From: Daucus carota subsp. sativus
Lineage: Eukaryota; Streptophyta; Magnoliopsida; Apiales; Apiaceae
Direction of reading: 5' to 3'
Assembly: GCF_001625215.2 (NCBI RefSeq)
Contig: NC_030386.2
Location: 20,120,545 to 20,184,544 of the forward strand
DNA: 64,000 nt
The stretch's first letter is position 1. Each line of letters opens with the position of its first letter. Under the pieces are notes generated by a model. The model did no database searches. It had not been told where the DNA came from and saw only the letters and a list, made by a program, of their open reading frames with translations. Positions 47,001 through 59,276 of this stretch are shown piece after piece. Made by a program: the position numbers and the translations under genes.

Positions 47001-50000
47001 TACTAAAAACATATTTAAAGATATTCTAACCCACACAATATAGTTACTACCATAAAAGGTCTGTGTCTTTTTACATTATATATATATATATATATATTTT
47101 TTTTCAGTTCCGTTTCATACACAACGAAACTAGGAAAAATAATTAACCAGTACAGGGTTCTTCCAAAGATATAGTGAAGTAAATTGTGCTTGCACACAAA
47201 GAACTTAATGGTAAGAAAAAGAAAGAAGCAAATTTAAAGAATAGAAACAGGGATGGTAGCAAGGACCGAGACGATAAAAAATTTTAGACCAACTTTCACT
47301 GCTTGGTAGAAGATTACTGAAAATTATTCCAATTGTTCTAAATCTAAAGCACGCCATGAAATATAGTGGTGCATTTGCGGTGTCTTATTTGTTGGAAAAT
47401 GTATGGGATGGAGTGCCACTCATAACATTTTTTACAGCGTAATCACTTCTACTTCTTATGGATAAAATACGAGATTCACCTTATAATGCAAAACACACAC
47501 ACACAAAAATATATAACATGGAAAACCCATGTCCCAACTTGTATTATCAATCAAAAGTGTTGTCAATAATACAATCAATCAAACTATGATACTCAAGCCT
47601 ACAATAATCAAACATCCGCCCACAATACCCAACGCCAATTGGAATCTTATGTTGAAATTGCCAACTCAAATCAGAATCCATTTCATATTGGTTGATACCC
47701 AATAATTCCTCCCCTTACTATTGACCAAGACATACCTTTTTTAGTAATTGTCTAAACATACAATTATTATCCATATATATTTTGGATCACCAAAGCCCAT
47801 GCTACCATTGTAATGGGATGATACCTAACACTACTATATATAGCCAGCTGTATATTGACTTCAAAATTAGCACTATCTGAAAAGCATAGCAGAGAAAACA
47901 ATTTAAATATGTAATAATCTAACCTCAGGAAAGGTATATTGAACATGACCTCCAGGAAGGATTGACACATGTTCTTTCTGAAGATGTTCTACCAAGCATA
48001 CATTTCCTTCAAGCTCTGTTGTTACTTGGATATTCAAGTCACACTCAGCAACTGAAGCACTATTGTTTACCAATTCAGTGGTTGCATGCAAATATACTCG
48101 CCTACAGCCATCAAAGAATGATGACACCAAATGAGGATCCACTATCTTTACAGGCTGCAAAATGCTTATGATCATCAGAACAATGAAGTGGGACCGCAAA
48201 GAACAGTGTATGAATTAATAAGAATCAGTGGCATAATGAAATTAATAACAGTTCAAGATCATGTAGAAACAGAGAACAACTCAAGAATTAAAGAATAGCC
48301 TAGTGGTAAAGTCAATATCTTTTCCATGAGAGATCATGGGTTCGTCTTTTACGACAAAAGCATATTGTTTACAAAATTACTCTGAGATGAAAAGGTTTGA
48401 CGATTAAAGGTAAAAAAGAAGCCAAAAGAGTACGATACACTGAAATTACAAGATATTTGATCTGCACTTGGATAGAAATGAAACATAGGCGGTAGATGTA
48501 TCTAATCAAACTCACCCCAGTAACAGAAACAGATACTTCATCCCAGATGCCAGTGTTCCTATCCCTGAAATAAAGAACTGCACGTTATACACCCCACTTC
48601 GAAAAACACTTGGCTGCAAAAATAATTTCTAAATATTACATGTTATGATTTCTCATATTACATTATATGTCAAAAGTGTTCAAGTATAGTTATCAGCAAC
48701 AACGTTGAGAAATTTCAATATGATTGTGCTCTACATGAGCACATAACCATGTGATGGTATTCTGGAGACTTCTTAACAAGGTAAAAAGAAATAGAGAGAG
48801 TGAATCAACATCCAGCAGTGAGTTCAAAACTTCAAATCACTATCAGTCAAAGAATTAGCTCCTTATTCACCTTATAGGAGCTATCCAGTCCCAGCCTTCA
48901 ACATACTGTGTAGCAACATCTTTCCCAATCTGCAGGAAATAAATTTGAAACAGATAAGAAAATTCAGCAATCATAATTGAGATTAAGAAAGACACAGTGA
49001 AATAACTACACCAACACTCCTGAACATTATGAAGTGTGTTGAATTGTAACATCATATCTCAATTTGATGTCTCGAGCATGTCTTAAAAAACCTTAACCCT
49101 ATAAGCCCGCCCGATCAATCATCACATATACAACTTGATTGAAGTATGAAAACATGAAACAGTAAAAACATTCATATAAAAACTAAGAGACCTTATAACA
49201 TTTTCACTGTTAAAAGACATATGATTTTTATTAAAGTATATAACATGGTTGTATAAAAGGTCTAGACTGTGTGTTTTCCGTACACCCCATTATTGCATTA
49301 TTGACACTTGAGAGTTTTTGTAATCAAAACTTTCACTGTAGATGGTTAATGACGTAGGGGAAGTGGAACAGGGAGCTTCCTATGCTTATAGTTTTACTTG
49401 TTTCCTAGTAAATTTCCATTTCAAATCATAAATATCATAGACTGTATTAAAGATCCATGTTGACTTGAAAAAATATATAGATCTTATAAATGTGGAGGAA
49501 ACTATTGGTCTTATAAAATCAAAGATTTATTAAAATGTAAATAGTTAATACCTCATGATCACCACCTTGGCCTCCCTCTGGAGGAATCCTGCCTGGATGG
49601 TCAGGAGGGTAAATAATAACAGCAAGTAAATTCTGACCATCAGGATGCAGGATATCAGTTATATCAAGGGAATGTCTTCGGAACATCCCTTTCGGCAAGA
49701 CCCTTCTGTGCCCATTCAAATACACTTCTCCAGAATAATTAATGGCCCGGAAATTCAGATTCACGTGCTGATTACTCATCTGAGAACACTCAATATTAGA
49801 TAGTGGTAGTAAGACTGAAATTTAAAGGCATAATTTTCGAATGATGTTTATCCTGATGAGAAAGATAATTATGTCATACAAACAAAAATGTATCAGAGGT
49901 ACCGGTAAAATATTTAAAATGATGCTTTTCAAATATATAGAAAAACATCAAATATTTTACATATCAGAGGTACCGTTAAAAATATTTAAAATGCTTTTGA

Positions 50001-51906
50001 TCAGTGAGAGTAACAGTAGAATATGTATAGTATTTAACGATTCATGGAAAATGATATTTATTGGGTTCCTTCAAAGGATCATTTGGATATCTCCTTGTTG
50101 ATGTACTAAATCAGTAAATCTTATAATTCAATTTTAGTTTTGATTAATGCATAACTCAAATATATGAGCTTTGAAATGTAAAGGATATAAACAGTAACTC
50201 GAACTTTAGGATTTCACATTTCACAGATTGAGCAGGAAAAAGATGAACTCTTTTGGTGCAAACAAAAGTAGTAACTATCTGATTACTTTTAAGTTTTAGC
50301 ATTAGCATCACATAAATTTTGAAATATTAAACCTATTAAAGAGTATGAAGCACATGCATGACCAATATTATGCAGTTCATCTATATCAAAGTTCTACAAC
50401 TGTAAGTAGTTATATAAACATAGAGTGTTGAGATGCATACCGGCTTACACTGAAAACTTGTGAAAAACCAAAAAGTGTAGTACTCCCTCCCCGAATCAGC
50501 AATATCTATAATGGACTCATTTTCCAACCCATAAAAAGGATCTGGTATGAGTTTGTTCTTTAAAAGGGTCGCCAGTACACTGCATACCAAACCACTTAAA
50601 GAATAATTAAACACATATTAAACATTAGCAGACGATGATACAGCAAACTTTTTATTATAATAAGACAAGGTAATACAAAGGTACCCTTATCACCACTCTT
50701 AAAAGGATAGCAAGTCAAGAAAAGAGAGAAACAATTCAAAAGACCACAAATTTATACATAAAATTCACCTCTAACCCACTTTTATCATAGCTTATATATC
50801 TGTAATAGTGCAAAAGGAAGGCTCTGGCTCCAAGTTGTAAAAATTTTTTTTATCCCAGTTCAAATAATTTTAAAGCAGAAATACTTAAACAGTGTTCAAC
50901 ACTAGAAAAAATTTAACTTATTATCTGCTAATCCTATCATCTATATTTAAAGCAATGATAATGAGCGCAAAGTTCAATGGAGACCCCATTTTAGCTGGAG
51001 TCTCAGAGTCCATTCTGCATCTTTAGATAAAATTTAGAACAATGCTTCAAATTTCAGACCTATTTGTTCTTAGTTCTTTTAAACATCTGCCATTATAAAC
51101 ATTATGTTCAACAATGCAATCAACAAGTAAAATAATTAATATTGTAGATAGCAAAACATAATGCTCTGTAATGTTGTCAAGTAGCAGAATAATGTTCTTA
51201 ATGATTGTTAGAATTGAAACATCTTTATAATTGAGTGAGGATAGTGTTAAAATTATTTGAAGAACAAAATAGGTCTGAAATTTGAATCCATGTTTAGATT
51301 TTATCCAACGACGAAGAATGAACTCAATCCATTGAACTCTAATTGTACGTAATCCATGCAATTCTGTGCTATTATCTCCTGATCATATTATCACACCCTC
51401 AAAAAATCCAAGTAATTACAAAACCTAAGTAGCTTAAACTCGAAACAAGTCATGATTTCGAAACTAATCACAAAATAAACAAGTCTACTACTACTTCATA
51501 AATCATAAGCAAGCCACTTCAAAAATTCAATCAAAAAATAACTACATTTCCCTAAACTCATAACAACATACACATACTCAGATAATTTGACCGCACAGTA
51601 AAAATAAAAAATTCTCAAAGTTTCTTTTTACTAACAAAAAGTATATAATCCAAATTTTAATATATCAGTCTAACATGCGTGTCAAAAGTCAAAACGAGAT
51701 ATAAAAAACGATAAATTATCGAAAAACTATAGAGCAGAGACAAAAGATTACGTTCCGGGGACATGAGCCTCCATCCAGGGACTCCCGGCAGGCGAAATTG
51801 CGGGAGGATGAGTAGTGGTGAGCTGAACTCCGGTGAGGTCAACCTCCGTTGACCGCGCAGCTAACCACCCTTTATCCAGCACCGTCTTCCCCATCTCCAC
51901 CGCCAT
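44023..51906 (-). CDS. EBM: Mannosylglycoprotein endo-beta-mannosidase (GH2)
   Basis: Eleven exons read leftwards: 51906-51752, 50579-50441, 49779-49552, 48929-48871, 48564-48516, 48154-47924, 46927-46758, 46669-46465, 46181-45513, 45424-45197 and 44823-44023. They total 2934 nt (977 aa), all GT-AG and in frame. The plant enzyme cuts the Man-beta-1,4-GlcNAc bond in N-glycan-derived mannosyl glycopeptides or oligosaccharides during glycoprotein turnover. An N-terminal sugar-binding/jelly-roll part ([30 protein letters not shown]) leads into the GH2 TIM barrel, with [40 protein letters not shown] (Glu467, likely acid/base) and NPEVGSVG (Glu560, likely nucleophile). C-terminal beta domains follow. 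There is no obvious signal peptide. Start ATG at 51906 ([14 protein letters not shown]). Confidence 0.95.
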
Positions 51907-52296
51907 TGCAGCAGCTCAACGGAAGCTCTGGATCTGTGTGTATAGGTGAAATGTGTGTAAGTATAGGTTGGTGATAGAGGGATGAGTGAGTGAGAGTAGT
52001 ATGAAGAGGAGGGACATTCTATTTAAGTGTGTGGGGCCCGAGTTTAATTACTGACAGCTTACAAGGTTTCTTGTCAGTTTGTTTAATTTCGTGTTCTGTG
52101 ACGGATCTATATATGTCACTCTTCACGGATTTCAGCATGCTTTTGTGAGACTAATTTATCCGTTTTGTGCACATTTTTCTGTTAAGGTTGGATTCCGTTT
52201 CTGCAGGCATTTTGTTTATATTTATCGTCCCACCTTTTTTTTTCTCTTTTCCTTTTCTACACCTCTTTCAATTTTTTATTCTGATATCCTAACATG
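51907..52296. other. EBM promoter and spacer
   Basis: The region upstream of the EBM ATG includes CTATTTAAGTGTG at about 52018, whose minus strand CTTAAATAG could serve as the TATA element. The remainder is pyrimidine-rich spacer without a recognised gene. Confidence 0.45.
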
Positions 52297-53112
52297 TAAG
52301 AGTAAACCGATACCTATTTTGAACCTCTAAAATATAATATATTAATAATTATTTATATTTATAAGTAACTAAGATGTTGTTTTATGCCGATCATATTCTC
52401 TATAATCATCCCTATATTTGAAGAAAATAATATTTTATTTTTATTTCTACCATGATGGTGGAGATGGAAAAAGGTGGGAAAATGAAAAATGAAAGAAAAT
52501 GAGAGAAGAAGATGATGTGGAAGAAATATGAGCTTACTTTTCTCTCCCTGAGAAAGGGGTTTTGTTTTCTCTCATCAAAAAGTTTTAGGTAAGAAGGGGA
52601 GAGTTGGAGTGGGCAATTTTTACTTAAACCTCTATTTTTGTCCACATAAACTCATTAGAGCAATCCCAATGCAAATCCCTATTTTCAACCCCTAAAATAT
52701 TATATTTTAATGGTTACCTAAAATATTGGGGATCAAAAAGCTATTTTGCTCCAATGATGTTCCCTATTTGATTCCCTATATTTTAAATCTATATATCAAC
52801 TCAAGGAAAGAGATAGATTGCACTAATAAATAACAGAAAAATAAAAGGAGATATGAGCTGGTGATGACATGGAGCATATAGGGGTTGCTTTTTCATCCCT
52901 CAAATAAGGGGTTGAACTTTCTCTCACCTAAAATTGACAGGGGACAGGGAGTTGCGTTGGAGGAGCTCTTTTTGTTCTCAATTCTCAAATCTTGTCCATG
53001 TAAATCAAATATAGATAAGGAATGGGTGCATTGGAGTTGCTCTAATTAAACCCCTATTTTTGTCCACATAAGCTCATTATAGGTAAAAGAGATATTGCTT
53101 GGAGTTGCTCTA
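52297..53112. mobile_element. Compound MITE: one copy inside another of the same family
   Basis: An intact unit lies at about 52664-53043, with ends GAGCAATCCCAATGC and GCATTGGAGTTGCTC. To its left (from about 52297) is an older partial copy with the same internal order: AACC-CTAAAATAT, GAGAAAGGGGTT, TCTCTCA, GGGGAGAGTTGGAGTGGG. To its right (53044-53112) is the missing end of that older copy, finishing GAGTTGCTCT. A segment around CTATTTTTGTCCACATAA occurs on both sides of the inner unit (52632 and about 53055), far longer than a normal 3-bp target repeat. It is non-coding. Confidence 0.65.
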
Positions 53113-53915
53113 AGGTTTAATGTACATATATGTTTTTTATGGATTCGAAACTTAGATTTTTAATTACATACATATGCAAAATTTAAATTAACAATTTTAA
53201 TTATTTTGAATTGAATGTTCAAATTTTCTTTTTCCGAATAAAATTCAAAATTTATATTTTTATTAAGAAAAATTTTGGAAAATAATATATAGAAATATGT
53301 TACTTTTGCATCTCAAATTACATGCAAAAAATAAAAGTGACTGAAAATAGATTTAATTTTATATATTATTTTCATCCACAAAAAATAGATCGTCGGTATG
53401 CAGTAAATTTTAAATGTGCAGTGACTGAATGTAAATTAAATTAATATTATTATTTATTAATATTTTGATCAATCATTGTAACCAAAGTTACAATGAATAT
53501 AATATGAAGTAAAATTTTATTTAATTAATATAATAATTGTCTTTTATCATATAATTTTGAATTTTGCTTGCTAAGGTATTTTATGCAAGTTAAATGGATG
53601 ACTCAATAAACATTAAACATCAACTAGTAATTAATTTATTTTTCTGAAAATGAGTAATTAATTTTTTTTAAAGCAGACACTCAAGAAATCATCAAGCAGA
53701 CAAAGTAAGTTGAAATTAGTTAGTATTTAATTATCGAAAGGTAAATTAATGAAAATTCGTTTCTATTCATAAAAATGGAACAAAAAAGAAAGAACAATCC
53801 GCGGAAAAAAAAGAAAAGAAAGAACAATCAGTTTTAAAACCGCTACTCTCTCAATCCTGAACCCCATCGTTATTTCCCCATAATTTTACTCCTACACAGA
53901 TACAGAAACGTAGAG
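53113..53915. other. Spacer and promoter of the His-tract gene
   Basis: AT-rich DNA with no recognised element. The last ~100 bases before the ATG at 53916 (CTACTCTCTCAATCC...ACACAGATACAG) are likely 5' leader. Confidence 0.45.
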
Positions 53916-56900
53916 ATGGTAATTCAAAATGAGGGCATGCAAGTAGAAGAAGATATAGAATCATATCTTGATGCCCTGAAGAAATTATACAGCCTTCTTG
54001 TAATCAATAATGATCGACAATCTCTTCAGAATTACACATCTCGAGACAATTTTGTAAGTTTCTTTATCACTTCTTCATTTTGTCATGCACATTTGCCAGA
54101 TTTCTTTTTTTTTTTTTTATGGTTTTCAGTTTTGTCTTTGTTGGATATTGCATGTAATTTGTACTTATTGTTACTTGTGCATAATGAACCAAATTATAGA
54201 ATAAACGGACTTAGAGCAAGTCCAACAGTGTCGTCTTAGTAGAAGCCTTATATATATATATATATAATAAAATATAATGTCCTAGTGATTTAGGACACTA
54301 TACACGTACATCTATTTCAACAATATGCCTTTCTTCATGCCTTATGTCATACTCGGAAGTAGGACAGATAGGAAGTGAATGTACTCGGATTTTATAGTGG
54401 CATTCCCGATTTTTATGTCGGTTTTTATGATCAGTTTATAGAAAGCTGATTATGCACTATAATTTGTCGATGCCTCAGCACTTCATGTGTTTGAAGCGAT
54501 AGAATTTAGTGTGCGAAAAGATTTCAAGATGGCTGAGTCTATAAACTGAATGTAGAGGCCATCATCGCGTAATTACATGTTTATTGTTTCTGCAGTATAG
54601 TTATCAGTGCTTGATTAGCATTTTGAGCATTGTACTTTTAGTATGTTGTGTACTTGCCTTGTGCAGTTCGCATGTTTAGTAATGACCTGTTTCCTTAAAA
54701 CAGTTGGATGAGAAATCGCAGTTTCTGTTGAAGGATCTGCTTGATGGTGCTGCTGAAAATGTCTTCAGAACTGTATCAGAAGGACTTGATGTCGTTTCTT
54801 TGGGCGAGCTGCTTCCGTGTGACATAGAAAGGGCGAAAGTAGAAACAAGTTATTCTTCGAAACCCAAAGTATTGCAAGTCCTTTATAAATTTGTAATATT
54901 TCTTTACCAGGTGAAAGGAGAGACTCCAGAATCTTTAAAGCGGAAATATTTGTTGGCGATAGTTGGCTTTCTTATAACTTGCTTAATTTGTTCCACAGGT
55001 CATAGTATCTATCTTCGGTCTATCGTTTCTGACTAGGTCACGGAATAATACTGCAGATATTAATAAACAAACTGGAGAGGATCTAAAAGGTCAGGTAGCA
55101 AACAAGAGGGTGCCAGATGATAAACCAGTTCAATCAGTTGCTTCAGTGGCAGCTGAACTTTTGAATAGAAAGAAACGTTGTCGGATTTGCAGGAGAAGCA
55201 GCACAAAGCAGCTGAAGTTTGAACACGGGACTAGTTCAGCTGTGGAAACTGATGATATTAACAAAGGAAGCACAAATTTTCAGCATAACCATCAGGCTGA
55301 TGCACATGAAAATGTTACAGAATCCTATTCTAAAGCCATTTTGGCCGATTTAAGCAATGAAAAGGAAATGCAGAAAAGGGTTCTGGGATTCCACTTTAAC
55401 TCGAGTGGAAATGGAGCTCTAATTCATTCCTACAACAGAGATGCATCTGGAACTTTCACGTCTGGAGCTTTACAAAATTCTGCTGTGGGCACAGAGAAGA
55501 AACACAAGGATATTTATTGTATATCCAAGGATGCTTCTGATGCAATTAAAACAATTGAATCTTGCATATCAGCTTTAAAAGTCGCTGGCAAGCAAATGGA
55601 CTCATTGGGGAAGCGAATGGAGCCTGGACAAGGAGCAGTTTTCAAGTTTGTTGCTGGTTCTGATTCTGCTTCAGGAACAAGTAGTCCAAATATGGGAAAC
55701 AAAGCTGCTTTAGTGTCACAAGGTGATCAAACTCAGGTTGGGCCCTTTAGGTTGGGTAGAAATGACTCGCAAAATCTCTGGGCTAGAAGGACTCGGGAGA
55801 CCAAGGCCATGACTCGGTGGCGCCAGTTGTCAAGATATATTGTAAATCCACCAGATGAACTGAATTTGCCAAAACAGTTAATGAGGAGTTCTGCTACACT
55901 TTCTCCCTGGAATGCCAAGTCAAGGAGTCAGAATTTTGGGAAAGACAATGAGATTAATCTGAGAGCTAATACATTCAGTCAGGCTGATGAGCTTATTGAA
56001 AGAAAAGAACTTGGATTGCATAAAGCTAGTTCGGTTCATATAAAGAATGTAAAGACCAATGCAGGGAAGGTCGAGTCAATGACTCAAACAAAGAAAAGTC
56101 CACATCAGACTAATTCTGTCCAGGGTCTTAGGATCCCACTAAACTCCGAGAAGAAGAATAGTTTGCTGGACAGATCGCCTGGGAAGACCAACAAGTTAAT
56201 TCTGGATAGAAATCTTCAAAAGAGAAGACTCAGTAAGGCAGTACAAAGCCAACCATCAATTCCAGCAGTTAGTGCCAGGAATAAACAAATTCAGACTCAA
56301 ACCAAGATGGTTGCGACTAGCAAGGTTCTGCCTCATCGGAAAACTATGAGACAAACTCTGCCATATCCTCTTAGGTATGGAGATCGGGAGGAAATTGATA
56401 GAGGCAAAGTGAAAAAGAAGACTGACAGAAAGGGAAAACAGAGGCAAATTCTGTCAGACCAGCCGGAATCAAATAGTACAAATTCACACGGAAGCTCTTC
56501 CTCTAGCTGGACAACTCAGCAGGGTAGTACTAGTTACCATGAAGACGAAGAGTATTCAGTGTCGGACCCCAGTCAAAGTAGCCATCATTCCTCTACCAGT
56601 GCTGGCAGTGAGAGTGAGGGACAGTATGTTTCTAGTAGTACTCAGCTCCATAACACAGGTTCCCCAAGCTATAGCGACAGCCAATTGTCATCTGCGCCTA
56701 GTAGTACTCACTCTCTCGAGGACTCTAAAAGTGACGGTGACAATGTGGGATACTTACTTTCGCATCAGACATCAAGCTCTGAACCCTCATACCAACAGGG
56801 ACATTATTCAAGGAGGTACAGATCAACACATAGGAAGAGGCCCAGGAAACGTACAAGCAGTTTGAAGAAACTGAAGGATAAAGTGGCCATCTTCTTCCAC

Positions 56901-57365
56901 CATCACCACCACCACCACCATCACCACCATAATTCTGATGACAGTGAAAAGAGCGATGATCTGTCTCAGGCATACCACGGGACAGCTTTATCAAAACGCG
57001 ACACAAAGATGTTTAAAAGAAGAAACCAAGCGGAAACTTCTGGAGAGAAAGTTACTGAGAAGCTTAGCAAGTCCATGGTACACTACGCGCCTAATAAGAA
57101 ACGAGGGTCCAATTTCAATAAACTTGTTGGGGGGCTTGTGAGGCACGTTCGACACCCAAAAAAATCAAAGAAATCAAAAAGTAGCACAAAACATCAAACA
57201 AAGAACCAGCATGTCAGCAAGAAGCTTGCCAAGAAAGTGCACTGGTGGCAATTGTTACATCGTCGCCGTCCAAGAATGAGGATGCCTAAGAAACCTCGTA
57301 TAAAACTTGGATTTGGCACTAAAAGGTCCAAATTGAAAGCAGTGCCTACTTTAAAATGGCACTAA
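53916..57365 (+). CDS. Plant-specific protein of unknown function with polyHis tract
   Basis: Three exons: 53916-54053, 54704 to about 54877, and 54999-57365, all in phase 0, giving about 892 aa. The end of exon 2 is uncertain: GT sites at 54869 and 54878 both keep frame. The N-terminus is short, acidic and probably helical (EEDIESYLDALKKLYSLLV, LDEKSQFLLKDLLDGAAENV). The long last exon encodes a low-complexity, Ser/Lys/Arg-rich protein with a conserved-looking LWARRTRETKAMTRWRQLSR block (about residue 355), a Ser-rich stretch, a run of eleven His after KDKVAIFF, and a very basic tail (LAKKVHWWQLLHRRRPRMRM). It may relate to proteins annotated as KOKOPELLI-like in other plants; that is a weak recollection. 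Nuclear location is inferred from the basic clusters. A broken partial copy lies at 42565-42965. Confidence 0.75.
54213..54290. mobile_element. MITE end relic in intron 1 of the His-tract gene
   Basis: The sequence TTAGAGCAAGTCCAACAGTG resembles the left ends of the TAA/TTA-flanked MITEs at 12711 and 52664 and is followed by a TATATATA run. No matching right end is visible in the intron, so only one end can be supported. Confidence 0.4.
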
Positions 57366-57793
57366 GGGAGGTTTTGTATGTAAAAGTCTTACTAAAGCTG
57401 TACAGTACACTGTATACCCACATCTGCAGTATTATTTTGCTCTTCCATCTTTTCTTGCATCTAAAAGTGAAATTTCCTTCCATCTACTGAAGCAGTACCT
57501 TCATGTTTTAGGAGAACGGGTGACTTAACATAGACTTAACATAGACTCGCCCCTTATCTATGTACTATTTTGGTGCTTTGCCCACAGTAGTCGGCATAAT
57601 CAGACAAAGGTTATAAGTTATAACGGTCAGGCAGACATTTAGATGCTAATATTACCAGAAGCCACATTTGATGTCCTAACTGTTAGTTAAAGTAAATTAA
57701 CGAACTTTATTTCCGCCAAACTGTTCTATAAATACTTCTCTGCTCTATCTGCAACATCATCCTCAATACTTGTGATCGCATATATTTAAAAAA
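57366..57793. promoter_or_regulatory. Intergenic region with nsLTP promoter
   Basis: It begins with the 3' untranslated region of the His-tract gene. The TATA element TTCTATAAATACTTC at about 57723-57737 lies about 65 bases before the nsLTP ATG, a normal spacing for a plant promoter with a short leader. Confidence 0.6.
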
Positions 57794-58300
57794 ATGGCAA
57801 GAATTTTATTTTTGGTAGTAGCTTTGGTGGCGGCGTCTGATCTGATGGTGCAGCCAGGACAGGCCCTGAAATGTAGCGATCTCGAGGTCCAGCAGACAGG
57901 AACAGACTGCAATCCTTATACCAGAGGTGATGAGGCAGAGCCATCTAGCAAGTGCTGCAATGCCTATAAATCATTACGTCTCCGAGCCAAGACCAGAGAG
58001 GAGAGGAGGCAATTTTGTTTCTGCGTCCATGAAGCAACTTCTCAGAACAGATTCCTCCGCGGTTCTGCAACTAATCCTGCTACTCGAATCCCAAGAATCG
58101 ATTCCCTCCCGGAGAAATGTGGATTTCCATTCCTTTTCTCCGCTGATCCTAAATTCGACTGTAACAAGTAAGTTTATCTCGAGTTTCATGCGAGTTTAAT
58201 TTAGATACCATATTTAAGCATGGCTACATTAATACATGGTGTGCATCCACAACTTTCTAATATTCCTTTGTTGAACAATGTCTGCAGCAGAATAAATTGA
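57794..58300 (+). CDS. Non-specific lipid-transfer protein, type 1-like
   Basis: Exon 1 runs 57794-58167 and exon 2 begins at 58288 (or 58291) and ends at the TGA at 58298-58300, giving 128 (or 127) aa. The single-exon reading would stop at TAA just after ...CNK, but GTAAGT there is a perfect 5' splice site, and nsLTP genes usually carry an intron a few codons before the stop. The spliced C-terminus (CNNRIN or CNKIN) is typical. A signal peptide covers residues 1-24 (ILFLVVALVAASDLMV). The mature part has the eight-cysteine pattern C-x11-C-x14-CC-x19-CxC-x31-C-x13-C. The 31-residue sixth spacing is longer than usual, with an inserted N/R/S/T-rich loop. It is a secreted four-disulfide protein that binds fatty acids and lipids in the cell wall or cuticle. 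Confidence 0.88.
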
Positions 58301-58470
58301 TGTCATTTCCTTGAGTGGAAAAGCTGGGGGACAAATTTAAATGGTGTTGCTAAGATTATCAACGTATGCATGCGTGCATCATGAATAAAGAGATGATTAT
58401 ATGTACTGGATGGATTTTGTATTTACACTTCTTATTAAATAAAATAAAATGCAACTCCACTTGATATGCA

Positions 58471-59226
58471 ACTTTATATAGGGGTGAGCGTGGTTCGGTT
58501 CGGGGCGGTTTTAAGGTAAAACCGGAACCAGAACCGCGAATCTTCGGTTTTTCAAATTAAAAACCAAAACCGCAACCGAACCGTCGGATCGGTTTCGGTT
58601 TCAAAAACCTCGGTTCGGTTTTAGTCGGTTCGGTTTCGGTTATAAAACCGCAAGAAATGAGAATAAAAAAAAAATTACGTATAGAATCTTTAAAATTATT
58701 TTACAACATTAAAAGTTATCTCTTTGTATCTTCACGATATTAGATCGATGAAAGAGTCCAAGACTGCGAGTCTATGATTTTGATAGTATTTTTCGTACTA
58801 CTTTTTTGGATAAAATCTAAGGTATGTAAAAAGAATCGAACCTAATTCAAGTATTCTTCAACCTATACCAAACTATAATCTAAATTCTATATATTACTTA
58901 GTTACGGTTCATGATATATTAATATAAATATATGCATATATTATCTTAATACAGACATGTGTATATGTACATATATAAATATATAAATATATTTATATTT
59001 ATATATGTATTATAATGTATAAATAATATTTATTTATTTATTTTAAATAATCGGTTCGGTTCGGTTTTAATCTAAAACCGGAACCGCAACCATTAGAATC
59101 GGTTCGGTTTTTTAATTTACGATTTCGGTTCGGTGCGGTTTTATACGGTTCGGTTTTCATCGGTTTTTAACGGTTTCGGTTCAGTTTCGGTTTCAATTCG
59201 GTTTTTTGCTCACCCCTAACTTTATA
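58471..59226. mobile_element. hAT-like MITE with CGGTTCGGTT arrays
   Basis: A 740-bp element (58479-59218) with perfect 11-bp inverted ends TAGGGGTGAGC / GCTCACCCCTA. It is flanked by the exact 8-bp repeat ACTTTATA (58471-58478 and 59219-59226), as expected for hAT. Both flanks inside the ends are packed with TTCGGTTCGGTTTT / AAAACCGAACCG units; the centre is AT-rich and non-coding. It lies only about 180 bases past the nsLTP stop codon. Confidence 0.92.
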
Positions 59227-59276
59227 CACACTTTTCTTCTTAGATATCTTTGTCCAGAGGAACTTGACAAGAAAAT

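Noticed and set aside
57794..58171. Single-exon nsLTP ending at the TAA at 58169
   Set aside because: The TAA overlaps a perfect GTAAGT donor and a downstream acceptor restores the usual C-terminus, so the two-exon model is preferred.
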